A DNA stretch of 64,000 nt from Prosthecodimorpha staleyi. Its GTDB lineage: Bacteria > Pseudomonadota > Alphaproteobacteria > Rhizobiales > Ancalomicrobiaceae. Position 1 is the stretch's first letter. The number at the start of each line of letters is the position of its first letter. A program made the position numbers and the translations under genes. This document shows positions 50,472 to 59,273 of this stretch, in pieces. The stretch spans positions 310,001-374,000 of the forward strand of contig NZ_JAHHZF010000007.1 of the NCBI RefSeq assembly GCF_018729455.1, written 5' to 3'. The notes beneath the pieces are model-generated. The model was not told the DNA's origin and made no database searches. It saw nothing but the letters and a program-made list of their open reading frames with translations.

Positions 50472-53391
50472 GCAGCCGCCTCCCTTCCGGATCGATGAAG
50501 ACCGGGTCGCACAGCGTCACCGGCACCATCTCGTCGGTCAGCGGCGAGGCCGCCATGCGCGTCTCGCCCAGCGCCGCCCGGCCGCCCGCGACGAGCGCGA
50601 GGGCGATCCAGCGATCCAGCTCCGGGCTGAAGGCAACGGAGGTGACATGTCCGTCCATCGGCACCGGCGCCGGCAGCGACGCCGGCCCGTCCCGCACGAT
50701 CTGCGCGCCGCGCGGGATCGACCGGGCCGGATCGACGGTCATCAGGCCGACCAGCTGCTTGCGATCGGGCGCCGTAAAGGCGTCCCGTCCGAGCGAGCGC
50801 CGGCCGACGAACTCCTTCTTGGTGCTGACCATCCGGCCGAGGCCGAGATCGTCGGGCAGCGTCCGGCCGTCGGCCTCGAAGCCGGGCACGAACAGCCCCT
50901 TCTCGATGCGCATCGTCATCATCGCTTCCGTCCCGTAGGGCATCAGCCCGAAGGCTTCGCCGGCCGCGACCAGCGCCGTCCACATGGCGGGCGCGTCGCC
51001 GGAAGCCGTGTAAATCTCGTAGGCGAGCTCGCCCGAGAAGCTGACCCGCAGCACGCGCGCCGCGATCCCGGCGAGCCGGCCCTCGGCCATGCTCATGAAC
51101 GGCAGCGCCGCGTTGTCGACCGGGAAATCCGGCCCGAGCGCGGCGAGGAGGAGCCGCGCCCGCGGCCCGGCGATCGCCATCGCGCCCCATTGCTCGGTCA
51201 CGGGCGTGATGGTCACGTCGAGGCCGGGGAGATCGACCTGCCGGGCGCGCTCCAGATGCGCGAGGATGCGCTCGGCATTGCCGGTGGTGGTGGTCATGAA
51301 CCAGCGGTCATCGGACAGCCGCGTCGTGGTGCCGTCATCCATCACCACGCCGTCCTCGCGCAGCATCACGCCGTAGCGACAGCGGCCGGGCTGGAGGGTC
51401 GACCAGCCGTTGACATAGACATGATCGAGCAGCCGGGCCACGTCCGGCCCCTGCAGGTCGATCTTGCCGAGCGTCGAGACATCGGTCAGCCCGACCTCGC
51501 GGCGCACATTGGACGCCTCGCGGACGACCGCCTCCATGTCGCTCTCGCCGGGCCGACGATAGAATTGCGGCCGGCGCCAGCTGCCGACATTGGCGAAGAA
51601 GGCGCCCTGCGCCGCGTGCCACCGGTGCATCGGCGTGGTCCGCGCTGGGCTGAGCAGGTCGCCGACGAAGGGCCCGGCCATCGCCCCGAAGGTGACCGGC
51701 GAGAAGGGCGGCCGCGGCCGGCTGTTGCCGATCGCCGCTGCCGACTTGCCCTGCGCCGCCGCGATGATCTCGACTCCGTTCAGGCCGATCAGCTTGCCCT
51801 GGTCGGTGCCCATGCCGAGCGTGGTGTAGCGCTTGACATGCTCGACCGAGCGATAGCCTTCGCGCACCGCCAGCCCGAGATCGGCGACCGTCACGTCATT
51901 CTGCTGATCGACGAACTGTTTGGACGCGGTTCCGACGGGCGCGACCGGCGGCTCGCCCGACGGAGCCGGCATCGGTGCCGCGCCAGCACCGGCCGCGCGC
52001 CCGGAGGCGACACAGTCGGCGAGATCGAACAGGCCCGCGCAGGCCCCGACGGCGACCATGCTGCGGGCCGCACCGCCGGTCCCGGTCTGCATATCCGGCA
52101 CCAGGGCGCCGATGGCTGCGTCGTGGCGCAGCCGTCCGCCGGAATGGGTGAAGAGGTGGGCGGCCGGACTCCAGCCGCCCGAGGTCAGGATGAGATCGCA
52201 AGACAGCGCCGTCGTGGCGGCAGGCCGGCCGACCGGATGCACCACGCAGCCCGTCACGCGCCGGCGGCCCCGGCTGCGCGCGACCATGTGGCCGGCGAGA
52301 TGCCGGATCCCGGCCGTCCGGCAGCGGGCGGCCAGGCTTTCGTCGACCGTCGCACGCGCCTCGACGATCGCCTCGATGGCGACGCCGGCACGCTGAAGGT
52401 CGAACGCGGCCTCGTAGGCGCCGTCGTTGTTGGCATAGAGCACGCAGCGGCGCCCCGGCACGGCGGCCTGCCGGTTCAGATAGGCCCGCGCGGCGCCGGC
52501 CAGCATGACGCCGGGCCGGTCGTTGGCGCCGAACAGCAGCGGCCGTTCGAAGGCGCCGGTGGCCAGCACGATGCGCTCGGCATCGATCATCCAGCGGCGC
52601 AGGCGCACGGCCCCGGAAACCTCCTCGACGAGGCCGACCAGATTGCCGTCATAATGGCCATAGGCCGTGCAACGCGGCAGCAGGGTCACCTTCCCGCTCG
52701 CCCGCAGCCGCGCCAGCACCGCCTCGACCCAGGCGCCATGGGGCTGGCCGTCGATCTCGGCATTCTCGCTGGTGCCGAGGCCGCCGAAGGTGTCCAGCGC
52801 CTCGACGACGACGAGGCTTTCGACATGGTCGAGCGCGGCTTCGGCCGCGGCCAGACCGGCGACGCCGCCGCCGATGACGAGGCAATCGACATGTCGGTGC
52901 ACGGTCTCGTAGGCGTCCGGGTCGGGCTCGACCGGCGCCCGGCCCATGCCGGCGGCGCGGCGGATCAGCCGCTCGTAGAAGGGCCAGGCGGCGACCGGCC
53001 ATTTGAAGGTCTTGTAGTAGAAGCCCGAGGGAATCAGGGGCGCGATCAGATCGTTGACTGCCATCAGGTCGAAGCCGACCGTCGGCCAGCAATTCTGGCT
53101 GCGCGCGACCAGGCCGGGCACCAGCCGCACCTGGGTCGCCTTGACGTTCGGCTCGCGCCGCGCGCCCTCGCCGATCTCGACCAGCGCATTCGGCTCGTCG
53201 GCCCCGTAGGCGACAAGGCCGCGCGGGCGATGGTACTTGAAGCTGCGGGCCAGGAGATCGACGCCGTTGGCGATCAGCGCGGAGGCGAGCGTATCGCCCT
53301 CATAGCCGACATGGCGGCGCCCGTTGAAGCGGAATTCGATCGGCCGGCCGCGCTCGATGCGCCCGCCGCTTGCCGCGCGCCAGCCGCTCAT
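50464..53391 (-). CDS. soxA: Sarcosine oxidase alpha-subunit-like protein
   Basis: 975 residues, the normal length for the large subunit of heterotetrameric sarcosine oxidase. The N-terminal Fer2_4-like domain (IEFRFNGRRHVGYEGDTLASALIANGV) is followed by a NAD-binding Rossmann unit near residue 170 (CLVIGGGVAGLAAAEAA). A central oxidoreductase part and a C-terminal GcvT-like folate domain (TDVSTLGKIDLQGPDVARLLD onward) complete it. The enzyme demethylates an N-methyl amino acid, passing the C1 unit to tetrahydrofolate. The start ATG at 53391 overlaps soxD by four bases. Confidence 0.93.
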   Translation of the reverse strand: MSGWRAASGGRIERGRPIEFRFNGRRHVGYEGDTLASALIANGVDLLARSFKYHRPRGLVAYGADEPNALVEIGEGARREPNVKATQVRLVPGLVARSQNCWPTVGFDLMAVNDLIAPLIPSGFYYKTFKWPVAAWPFYERLIRRAAGMGRAPVEPDPDAYETVHRHVDCLVIGGGVAGLAAAEAALDHVESLVVVEALDTFGGLGTSENAEIDGQPHGAWVEAVLARLRASGKVTLLPRCTAYGHYDGNLVGLVEEVSGAVRLRRWMIDAERIVLATGAFERPLLFGANDRPGVMLAGAARAYLNRQAAVPGRRCVLYANNDGAYEAAFDLQRAGVAIEAIVEARATVDESLAARCRTAGIRHLAGHMVARSRGRRRVTGCVVHPVGRPAATTALSCDLILTSGGWSPAAHLFTHSGGRLRHDAAIGALVPDMQTGTGGAARSMVAVGACAGLFDLADCVASGRAAGAGAAPMPAPSGEPPVAPVGTASKQFVDQQNDVTVADLGLAVREGYRSVEHVKRYTTLGMGTDQGKLIGLNGVEIIAAAQGKSAAAIGNSRPRPPFSPVTFGAMAGPFVGDLLSPARTTPMHRWHAAQGAFFANVGSWRRPQFYRRPGESDMEAVVREASNVRREVGLTDVSTLGKIDLQGPDVARLLDHVYVNGWSTLQPGRCRYGVMLREDGVVMDDGTTTRLSDDRWFMTTTTGNAERILAHLERARQVDLPGLDVTITPVTEQWGAMAIAGPRARLLLAALGPDFPVDNAALPFMSMAEGRLAGIAARVLRVSFSGELAYEIYTASGDAPAMWTALVAAGEAFGLMPYGTEAMMTMRIEKGLFVPGFEADGRTLPDDLGLGRMVSTKKEFVGRRSLGRDAFTAPDRKQLVGLMTVDPARSIPRGAQIVRDGPASLPAPVPMDGHVTSVAFSPELDRWIALALVAGGRAALGETRMAASPLTDEMVPVTLCDPVFIDPEGRRLRA

Positions 53392-53651
53392 GCCACGGCC
53401 TCGCTCAGGAAGGCATTGGTGCGGGTATCGCGCGTGACGGCGAACCAGCGGCGGCACCCGGCGGCGTGGAACCAGAGCTCGCGATGCGGACCGGCAGGAT
53501 TGTCGCGGCGATAGACGTAGTCGTTCCAGTCCCCGTCCGGGCCGGCGGCCGGATCGAGCGGCAGGGTGGCGGCCGGCCGCTTCAGGTCGGCGCCGCCGTA
53601 GCTGAATTCGGCCATGGCGCGCAGGCCGCAACAGGGACAGGGAATGCGCAT
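53388..53651 (-). CDS. soxD: Sarcosine oxidase delta-subunit-like protein
   Basis: 87-residue small subunit beginning MRIPCPCCGLRAMAEFSYGGA. The Cys pair CPCC, with a later Cys/His, matches the zinc site of SoxD. The segment WNDYVYRRDNPAGPHRELWFHAAGCRRWF is diagnostic. It sits between soxB (three-base gap) and soxA (four-base overlap). Confidence 0.92.
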   Translation of the reverse strand: MRIPCPCCGLRAMAEFSYGGADLKRPAATLPLDPAAGPDGDWNDYVYRRDNPAGPHRELWFHAAGCRRWFAVTRDTRTNAFLSEAVA

Positions 53652-53654
53652 GGA

Positions 53655-54911
53655 TCAATGCATCCAGGGGCTGGAGCCGGAGCCGCGTTCGTCGAGCAGG
53701 TCGCCCGTGTCGAAGCGATCCAGGGTGAAGCGGTCGGCGATCGGATGGGGTCGGTCGGTCGCGACGAGATGCGCCAGCGCCGTGCCGGCGGCGGGCGTGC
53801 CCTTGAAGCCGCCGTAGCACCAGCCACCGTTGAGATAGAGACCGGCCAGCGGCAGGCGCGTGATGATCGGGCTGCCGTCCATGGTCATGTCGACCGTGCC
53901 GCCCCAGCTGCGCATCATCCGCAGCCGGCGGATGGCGGGGAACAGGGCCGCGGCGGATTCGACGACATGGTCGAGCACATGCGGGTCGCCGCGCTGCGCA
54001 TAGGAATTGCAGCCGTCGATGTCGCCGCCCATGACCAGCTCGCCCTTGTCGGACTGGTTGATGTAGACATGCAGCGCGCCCGAGACCGCCACGACATCCA
54101 GCATCGGCTTGACCGGCTCGGAAACTAGGGCCTGCAGGACATGGCTTTCCATCGGCAGGCGCAGGCCCGCCATGCCGGCGAGCCGGCCGGAATCGCCGGC
54201 GACGCAGATCGCCACCTTGTCGGCCGCGATCGGGCCGCGGGTCGTCTCGACGCCGGTGACGCGGTCGCCGTCGCGGCGGAGCCCCGTCACCTCGCAGTTC
54301 TGGATGATGTCGACGCCGCGCGCATCGGCGGCGCGGGCATAGCCCCAGGCGACCGCATCGTGGCGCGCCGTGCCGCCGCGCTTCTGGATCAGCCCGCCGA
54401 GGATCGGAAAGCGCGCCCCGGCCGACAGGTCGAGCCCCGGCATCAGCCGGCCGAGATCGTCACGCGTCAGGAGTTCCGCATCGACGCCGTTCAGCCGCAT
54501 GGCGTTGCCGCGGCGGTGCAGGGCGGAGATCTCCGCATTGCTGTGCGCGATGTTGACCATGCCGCGCTGGCTGAACATGACGTTGAAGTTCAAATCGGCG
54601 CTGAGGCCCTCCCACAGCTTCAGGGCATGTTCGTAGAAGCGGGAATTGGCCGTGAGCAGGTAGTTGGAGCGCACGATGGCGGTGTTGCGGCCGGTATTGC
54701 CGCCGCCGAGCCAGGCCTTCTCGAGCACTGCGACATCCGTGATGCCGTAGGTCTTGGCGAGATAGTAGGCCGTCGCCAGGCCATGGCCGCCGCCGCCGAT
54801 GACGATCACCTGGTAGCGCGCCCGCGGCGCCGGATCGCGCCAGGCCGCCGCCCAGGAGCGGTGACCGGTGAGCGCCTGCCGGGCCAGGGCGAAGACCGAA
54901 TAGGGGGTCAT
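53655..54911 (-). CDS. soxB: Sarcosine oxidase beta-subunit-like flavoprotein
   Basis: 418 residues, the standard SoxB length. The FAD-binding Rossmann motif is VIVIGGGGHGLATAYYLA near residues 35-52; WLGGGNTGRNTAIVRSNYL and GGWCYGGFKGTPAAG near the C-terminus are characteristic. It performs the oxidation of the secondary amine. The start ATG at 54911 overlaps the upstream desulfhydrase-like gene by four bases. No glyA, purU or folD, the usual companions of soxBDAG, is present in the window. Confidence 0.93.
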   Translation of the reverse strand: MTPYSVFALARQALTGHRSWAAAWRDPAPRARYQVIVIGGGGHGLATAYYLAKTYGITDVAVLEKAWLGGGNTGRNTAIVRSNYLLTANSRFYEHALKLWEGLSADLNFNVMFSQRGMVNIAHSNAEISALHRRGNAMRLNGVDAELLTRDDLGRLMPGLDLSAGARFPILGGLIQKRGGTARHDAVAWGYARAADARGVDIIQNCEVTGLRRDGDRVTGVETTRGPIAADKVAICVAGDSGRLAGMAGLRLPMESHVLQALVSEPVKPMLDVVAVSGALHVYINQSDKGELVMGGDIDGCNSYAQRGDPHVLDHVVESAAALFPAIRRLRMMRSWGGTVDMTMDGSPIITRLPLAGLYLNGGWCYGGFKGTPAAGTALAHLVATDRPHPIADRFTLDRFDTGDLLDERGSGSSPWMH

Positions 54912-55945
54912 GCGGCCGCATCCGGCAGGATGAGCGCGGGATCGTAGGCGAACAGGGCGGGCGAGCCGCCGGTATGCAGGAACACCACGGTCTCGTTCCG
55001 GCCGATCCGGCCGCTGCGGATATGGTCGATCAACCCGGCCAGGCACTTGGCCGAATAGACCGGGTCGACCAGCACGCCCTCCAGGCGCGCCAGCAGCGCG
55101 AGCGCCTCGCGGCCCGCCTCGGTCGGGGCGCCATATTGCGCGCCGATCTGGTCGTCGATCAGCGACAGGGCCGCGGCGGTCGGCACGCGCGGCAGCCCGA
55201 GGATCGGGCCCGCCTCGGCGGTCTCGGCGATCACCTTGTCGACCAGATAGCCGACCTTGCGGCTGACGCTGACGCCGGTGACGCGATAGCCGGGCTGCAG
55301 GTTGCATTCGCCGAGGACGAGGCCCGCATAGGTGCCGCCCGAGCCGACCGCGACATAGAGATGCTCCGGCGCGATGCCGGCTTGCGCGAATTGCTGCATC
55401 ATCTCGGCGGTCGCCATGACGTAGCCGGCCATGCCCTGCGGGCTGGACCCGCCGAGCGGCATGATCATGACCCGGTGCCCCTCGCGCTCGAGCCGTGCGG
55501 CGAGATCCGGGATCGCGGTGCCGAAATCCCAGCGCGGCTCGGTTTCGACCAGATGGACATTCGCCCCGAACAGATGGTCGAGCAGCAGGTTGCCGGTGGT
55601 CGGATGCGGCTCGCCGGGCACGCCGCCGAGCACCAGTTCGACCCGCAAGCCGGCGCGCGCGCCCATGGCGGCGGCGATCCGGGCGAGGTTCGACTGGTAG
55701 CCGCCGCACACGATGACGGTGTCGCAGCCTTCCGCGAGGGCCCGCCCCAGGATGAATTCCAGCTTGCGGACCTTGTTGCCGCCGAGGCCGGCGGCGGTGA
55801 GGTCGTCGCGCTTCAGGAAGATGCGCGGCCCGCCGAGATGGCGCGACAGCGCGGGCGCCTCCTCCAGCGGGCTCGGGCCATGCAGGGCGCGCAGCCGCGG
55901 CAGGGCGTCCAGGCGGGCAAGGATGTTCGATGCATCGAGTGCCAT
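54908..55945 (-). CDS. D-cysteine desulfhydrase / ACC-deaminase family PLP enzyme
   Basis: 345-residue fold-type II PLP enzyme of the family that includes D-cysteine desulfhydrase, 1-aminocyclopropane-1-carboxylate deaminase and L-cysteate sulfo-lyase. The PLP lysine is K58 in GLGGNKVRKLEF; VCGGYQSNLARIAAAMGA and GSGGTYAGL are binding loops. The exact reaction (beta-elimination of D-cysteine, other D-amino acids or cysteate) is not decided by these motifs. It is linked by overlap to soxB and lies two bases after the aldehyde dehydrogenase, so it is a true member of the operon. Confidence 0.87.
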   Translation of the reverse strand: MALDASNILARLDALPRLRALHGPSPLEEAPALSRHLGGPRIFLKRDDLTAAGLGGNKVRKLEFILGRALAEGCDTVIVCGGYQSNLARIAAAMGARAGLRVELVLGGVPGEPHPTTGNLLLDHLFGANVHLVETEPRWDFGTAIPDLAARLEREGHRVMIMPLGGSSPQGMAGYVMATAEMMQQFAQAGIAPEHLYVAVGSGGTYAGLVLGECNLQPGYRVTGVSVSRKVGYLVDKVIAETAEAGPILGLPRVPTAAALSLIDDQIGAQYGAPTEAGREALALLARLEGVLVDPVYSAKCLAGLIDHIRSGRIGRNETVVFLHTGGSPALFAYDPALILPDAAA

Positions 55946-55947
55946 GA

Positions 55948-57378
55948 TCAGGCCTTCGCGACGGAGATCGTCTGCAGGTCGGTATAGGTGGCGAGGCCCC
56001 AGCTGCCGTTCTCGACGCCGATGCCGGACCATTTGTGCCCGCCGACCGGCGCGATCGGCATCAGGGCGAGATGCTGGTTGACCCAGACGGTGCCGCAGTC
56101 CATCGCGCCGGCCAGTTCGGCGGCCCGCTCGGCGTTGCCGCTCCAGACCGAACCCGACAGGCCGAAGCGGGTCGCATTGGCCCGCTCCAGCACCTCGGCC
56201 TCGTCGCGGAAGCTCAGGATCGGCAGCAGCGGGCCGAACTGCTCCTCGGCGACCAGCCGCGCGCCGTCGTCGAGACCGGTGACGAGCTGCGGCGCCAGGA
56301 AATAGCCGCCGGCCTCCGGCAGGATGGCCGCGCCGTGCAGCGTGCCGCCGTCCCGGCGCGCATCCTCGGCGAGGTCCTGCACGCGGGTCCATTGCGGCGC
56401 CGTGGAGATCGGGCCGAGATCGACGCCGTCGTCGAAGCCGTTGCCGATGCGCGTGCTGGCGATGCGGGCGACCAGCGCCGCCTTCACCGGCTCGTAGACG
56501 TCCTCGTGGACATAGAGCCGCTTGATGGCGCAGCAGACCTGCCCGGTATTCTGGAAGGCACCCCAGAACAGCTTGTCGGCGATCGCCTCCGGCTGCACGT
56601 CGTCGAGCACGATGGCGGCGTCGTTGCCGCCGAGTTCCAGGGTCACGCGCTTCAGATCGGCGGCCGCCGCGCCGGCCACGCTCTTGCCGGCCTCGACCGA
56701 GCCGGTCAGCGAGACCTTGCGGATCGCCGGATGCGCCGCCAAGGCGCGGCCGAGCGCGTCGCCGCCGGAGACGATGGTCAGCACGCCGGCCGGGATCACG
56801 TCCTGCAGCAGGGCGCCGAGGCGCAGCGTGGCCAGCGGCGTGAAGGGCGATGGCTTCAACACGATGGCGTTGCCGGCGAGCAGCGCCGGCGCGATCTTCC
56901 AGACCGCCGAGATGACCGGATAGTTCCACGGCGCGATGCCGGCCACGACGCCGAGTGGGCGGCGATGCACCGAGACCCGCATGGCGTCGTCGTCGCGGAT
57001 CAGCTCGACCGGTATTTCGAGGCCCGCGGTGTGCTCGAACCAGCGCGCCGCGCCCATCACCTCGCCGATCGCCTTCGGCAGCGGGCGTCCCTGCTCGCGA
57101 CAGATGAGCCGGCCGATCTCCTCGGCATGGGCGCGCAGCGTCTCGGCGCAGGCGACCAGCACGCGGCGGCGGGCGGCAAGGTCGCGCGACCACGGGATGA
57201 AGGCGCGCCCGGCGGCGTCGATCGCCGCATCGAGCTGGTCCAGGCCGCATTCCGGCGCCGTCGCGAACACCTTGCCGGTGGCCGGATCGACGACATCGAA
57301 GGACTCGCGCGCACCGACCAGTTTGCCGTCGATCAGCATGGCCTCGTTCATTCTGCCCGTTCGCCCCGTGACATGCAT
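55948..57378 (-). CDS. NAD(P)-dependent aldehyde dehydrogenase
   Basis: 476-residue aldehyde dehydrogenase superfamily enzyme. Catalytic Glu E248 (LELGGND) and the nucleophile C282 in QNTGQVCCAIKRL are present; the PWNYP and KPSPFTPLATLRLG cofactor segments are clear. The closest functional types by feel are betaine-, gamma-aminobutyr- and gamma-glutamyl-gamma-aminobutyraldehyde dehydrogenases. The ATG at 57378 is given; M10 at 57351 (MNEAMLIDGKLVGA) is equally likely. It is the first gene of the leftward operon to 48573, under the operator-like palindrome at 57411. Confidence 0.92.
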   Translation of the reverse strand: MHVTGRTGRMNEAMLIDGKLVGARESFDVVDPATGKVFATAPECGLDQLDAAIDAAGRAFIPWSRDLAARRRVLVACAETLRAHAEEIGRLICREQGRPLPKAIGEVMGAARWFEHTAGLEIPVELIRDDDAMRVSVHRRPLGVVAGIAPWNYPVISAVWKIAPALLAGNAIVLKPSPFTPLATLRLGALLQDVIPAGVLTIVSGGDALGRALAAHPAIRKVSLTGSVEAGKSVAGAAAADLKRVTLELGGNDAAIVLDDVQPEAIADKLFWGAFQNTGQVCCAIKRLYVHEDVYEPVKAALVARIASTRIGNGFDDGVDLGPISTAPQWTRVQDLAEDARRDGGTLHGAAILPEAGGYFLAPQLVTGLDDGARLVAEEQFGPLLPILSFRDEAEVLERANATRFGLSGSVWSGNAERAAELAGAMDCGTVWVNQHLALMPIAPVGGHKWSGIGVENGSWGLATYTDLQTISVAKA

Positions 57379-57390
57379 TGGTGGATGGAG

Positions 57391-57424
57391 TGTTCAAAAC
57401 ATACGCATCATGAACATATGTTCG
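57391..57424. promoter_or_regulatory. Candidate IclR-type operator, aldehyde dehydrogenase/sox operon
   Basis: TGAACATATGTTCG at 57411-57424 contains the perfect 12-bp palindrome GAACATATGTTC. An additional half-site TGTTCA at 57391-57396 is inverted relative to TGAACA at 57411. The cluster is 13-46 bases before the aldehyde dehydrogenase ATG at 57378. Confidence 0.55.
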
Positions 57425-57628
57425 CAAGATCAATTTTTGATCGGCCGACCGGCGCTGGTTTCCTCGGCGCCAAGACCGAATGGGCGCGTCGCATAGCCCA
57501 TCGGGGCCCGTCGCAGTGCAAGACCTTTGCGATCCCGAACGAAATCGGTCTTGCGCTGGCGCCGGGCCTGCGGACGGCGCGAGGCCGGGACGGCACCGCT
57601 GCGATCTCGGCATGGCAGAAGCGCTATT

Positions 57629-57653
57629 GCGAACTTTAATTCATCATGCGAAC
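57629..57653. promoter_or_regulatory. Direct repeat TGCGAAC in the divergent control region
   Basis: GCGAAC occurs at 57629-57634 (TTGCGAACTTT) and 57648-57653 (ATGCGAACGAT), 19 bases apart, near two helical turns. The same heptamer core stands at 48371 before the Dpp operon and in inverse orientation at 57420. These may be extra half-sites of the same regulator. Confidence 0.4.
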
Positions 57654-57776
57654 GATAGGCATCGTGGGATCGCGGCGCCATCGCGACCCGGCGCAGCAGG
57701 ACCAGTGACCCGACCTGGGTTGAGCCGGTCCGCGCGCCAGGACCGTGCTCGCCCGCGCATCAATCACGCATATGGT

Positions 57777-57790
57777 CGAACAAGTGTTCG
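57777..57790. promoter_or_regulatory. Candidate IclR-type operator, Rieske operon
   Basis: CGAACA-AG-TGTTCG is a perfect 6-bp inverted repeat with a two-base centre, the same GAACA-N2-TGTTC pattern as at 57411. It ends 61 bases before the Rieske gene start. Confidence 0.55.
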
Positions 57791-57851
57791 TCATTTGCAC
57801 GTCTTTGGGAAGCGATCATTCATCGCGGACGAGCATGAGGGATCCGGCGCT

Positions 57852-59213
57852 ATGATGAGCCAAGAGCAGAACGACCTGATCACCCGGACGGGTCCCAAGG
57901 CCCCGGCCGGGAAGCTGATGCGCATGTACTGGCAGCCTGCCGCGCTGGTCGATGAACTGCAGGGCGAGCGCCCGATCCGGCCGGTGCGGCTGCTCGGCGA
58001 GAATTTCGTGCTGTTCCGCGACGAGGCCGGCCGCTACGGGCTGCTCGACCGGGACTGCCCGCATCGCGGCGCCGATCTCGCCTTCGGCCGGCTCGAGCAT
58101 GGCGGCCTGCGCTGCGCGTTCCACGGCTGGCTGTTCGATGTCGACGGCAAGTGCCTGGAGACGCCGGCCGAACCGGCCGATTCCAAGCTCTGCGCCGGCA
58201 TCCGGCAGCGGTCCTATCCGGTGGTCGAGAAGAGCGGCATCCTGTGGGCCTATCTCGGCGCGGGCACGCCCCCGGCCTTCCCGGAGATCGACTGCTTCAC
58301 CGCGCCCGGGAGCCACACCTTCGCCTTCAAGGGCATGATGAACTGCAACTGGCTGCAGGCGCTGGAGGTCGGCATCGACCCCGCCCATGCCTCCTTCCTG
58401 CACCGCTTCTTCCATGACGAGGACCCGTCGGCCTCCTACGGCAAGCAGTTCCGCGCCGCCTCGGCCGGCAGCGACCTGCCGATGACCCGGATCCTGCGCG
58501 AATACGACAGGCCGATCATCAATGTCGAAAAGACCGAATACGGCCTGCGCCTGATCGCGCTGCGCCAGATCGACCAGGACCGCACCCATGTCCGGGTGAC
58601 CAACCAGCTGTTCCCGCATGCCTTCGTCATTCCGATGAGCGCGGAAATGACGATCACGCAGTGGCATGTGCCGATCGACGACGAGAACTGCTACTGGTAC
58701 GCGATCTTCACGAGCTTCACTACGCCCGTCGACAAGCAGAAGATGCGCGATCAGCGCCTCGAACTCTACGCGCTTCCGGACTATGTCTCGCGCCGCAACA
58801 AGTCGAACGACTACGGTTTCGATCCGCACGAGCAGGCGACCGAGACCTATACGGGCATGGGCCTCGACATCAACGTGCACGACCAGTGGGCCGTCGAATC
58901 GATGGGCGCCATCCAGGACCGGACGCGCGAGCATCTCGGCCAGTCCGACAAGGCGATCATCCAGTACCGCCGCCTGCTGCGCCAGGAGATCGAGAAGGCC
59001 GCGTCGGGCGGCGGCACGCCGCTCCTGGTGCTCGACGAGGCGCATGCGCGCAGCATCCAGGGCCCGGCGACGATGGACGGCATCGGCCCGACCGCCGGCT
59101 GGGAAATCTACTGGATGGAGGTCGACGTGAAGCGCCGCCGCGGCGCGCCCTGGGCCGCCCCGGTTCCCGCCGAGATCGCCGCGCAGGTGCCCCACCTGAC
59201 CGCAGCCCAGTGA
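57852..59213 (+). CDS. Rieske non-heme iron oxygenase, catalytic (alpha) subunit
   Basis: 453-residue oxygenase resembling phthalate 4,5-dioxygenase/phenoxybenzoate-type alpha subunits. The [2Fe-2S] Rieske ligands are C69-P-H71-R and C88-x2-H91. The mononuclear iron site is in E-V-G-I-D176-P-A-H179-x4-H184. Such enzymes hydroxylate rings or oxidatively remove N- or O-methyl groups. The ATG at 57852 follows GAGGGA; the ATG at 57855 is possible too. No ferredoxin or reductase gene lies nearby, so its electron donor is encoded elsewhere. Confidence 0.92.
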   Translation: MMSQEQNDLITRTGPKAPAGKLMRMYWQPAALVDELQGERPIRPVRLLGENFVLFRDEAGRYGLLDRDCPHRGADLAFGRLEHGGLRCAFHGWLFDVDGKCLETPAEPADSKLCAGIRQRSYPVVEKSGILWAYLGAGTPPAFPEIDCFTAPGSHTFAFKGMMNCNWLQALEVGIDPAHASFLHRFFHDEDPSASYGKQFRAASAGSDLPMTRILREYDRPIINVEKTEYGLRLIALRQIDQDRTHVRVTNQLFPHAFVIPMSAEMTITQWHVPIDDENCYWYAIFTSFTTPVDKQKMRDQRLELYALPDYVSRRNKSNDYGFDPHEQATETYTGMGLDINVHDQWAVESMGAIQDRTREHLGQSDKAIIQYRRLLRQEIEKAASGGGTPLLVLDEAHARSIQGPATMDGIGPTAGWEIYWMEVDVKRRRGAPWAAPVPAEIAAQVPHLTAAQ

Positions 59214-59273
59214 TGGCGGCTGCGTGATAGCAGCCCCGAGACCCCGACCGGATCAGCCAGCGGAGTGGCCAAC

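Larger units (their letters stand above)
57379..57851. other. Divergent control region between the aldehyde dehydrogenase and Rieske operons
   Basis: 473 bases with no convincing gene but several candidate regulator sites: half-sites at 57391, the palindromes at 57411 and 57777, repeated TGCGAAC at 57629 and 57648, and the separate inverted repeat GATCAA-TTT-TTGATC at 57428-57442. The density of GAAC-type sites at both ends suggests one regulator controls both directions. Confidence 0.55.

Noticed and set aside
50266-53514. Plus-strand open frame of more than 1000 codons opposite soxA
   Set aside because: The opposite strand encodes SoxA with complete domains; this frame is a compositional shadow.
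57428-57442. Inverted repeat GATCAA-TTT-TTGATC as another IclR site
   Set aside because: It does not contain the GAACA half-site and lies between, not at, the predicted promoters; it may be a different site or chance.
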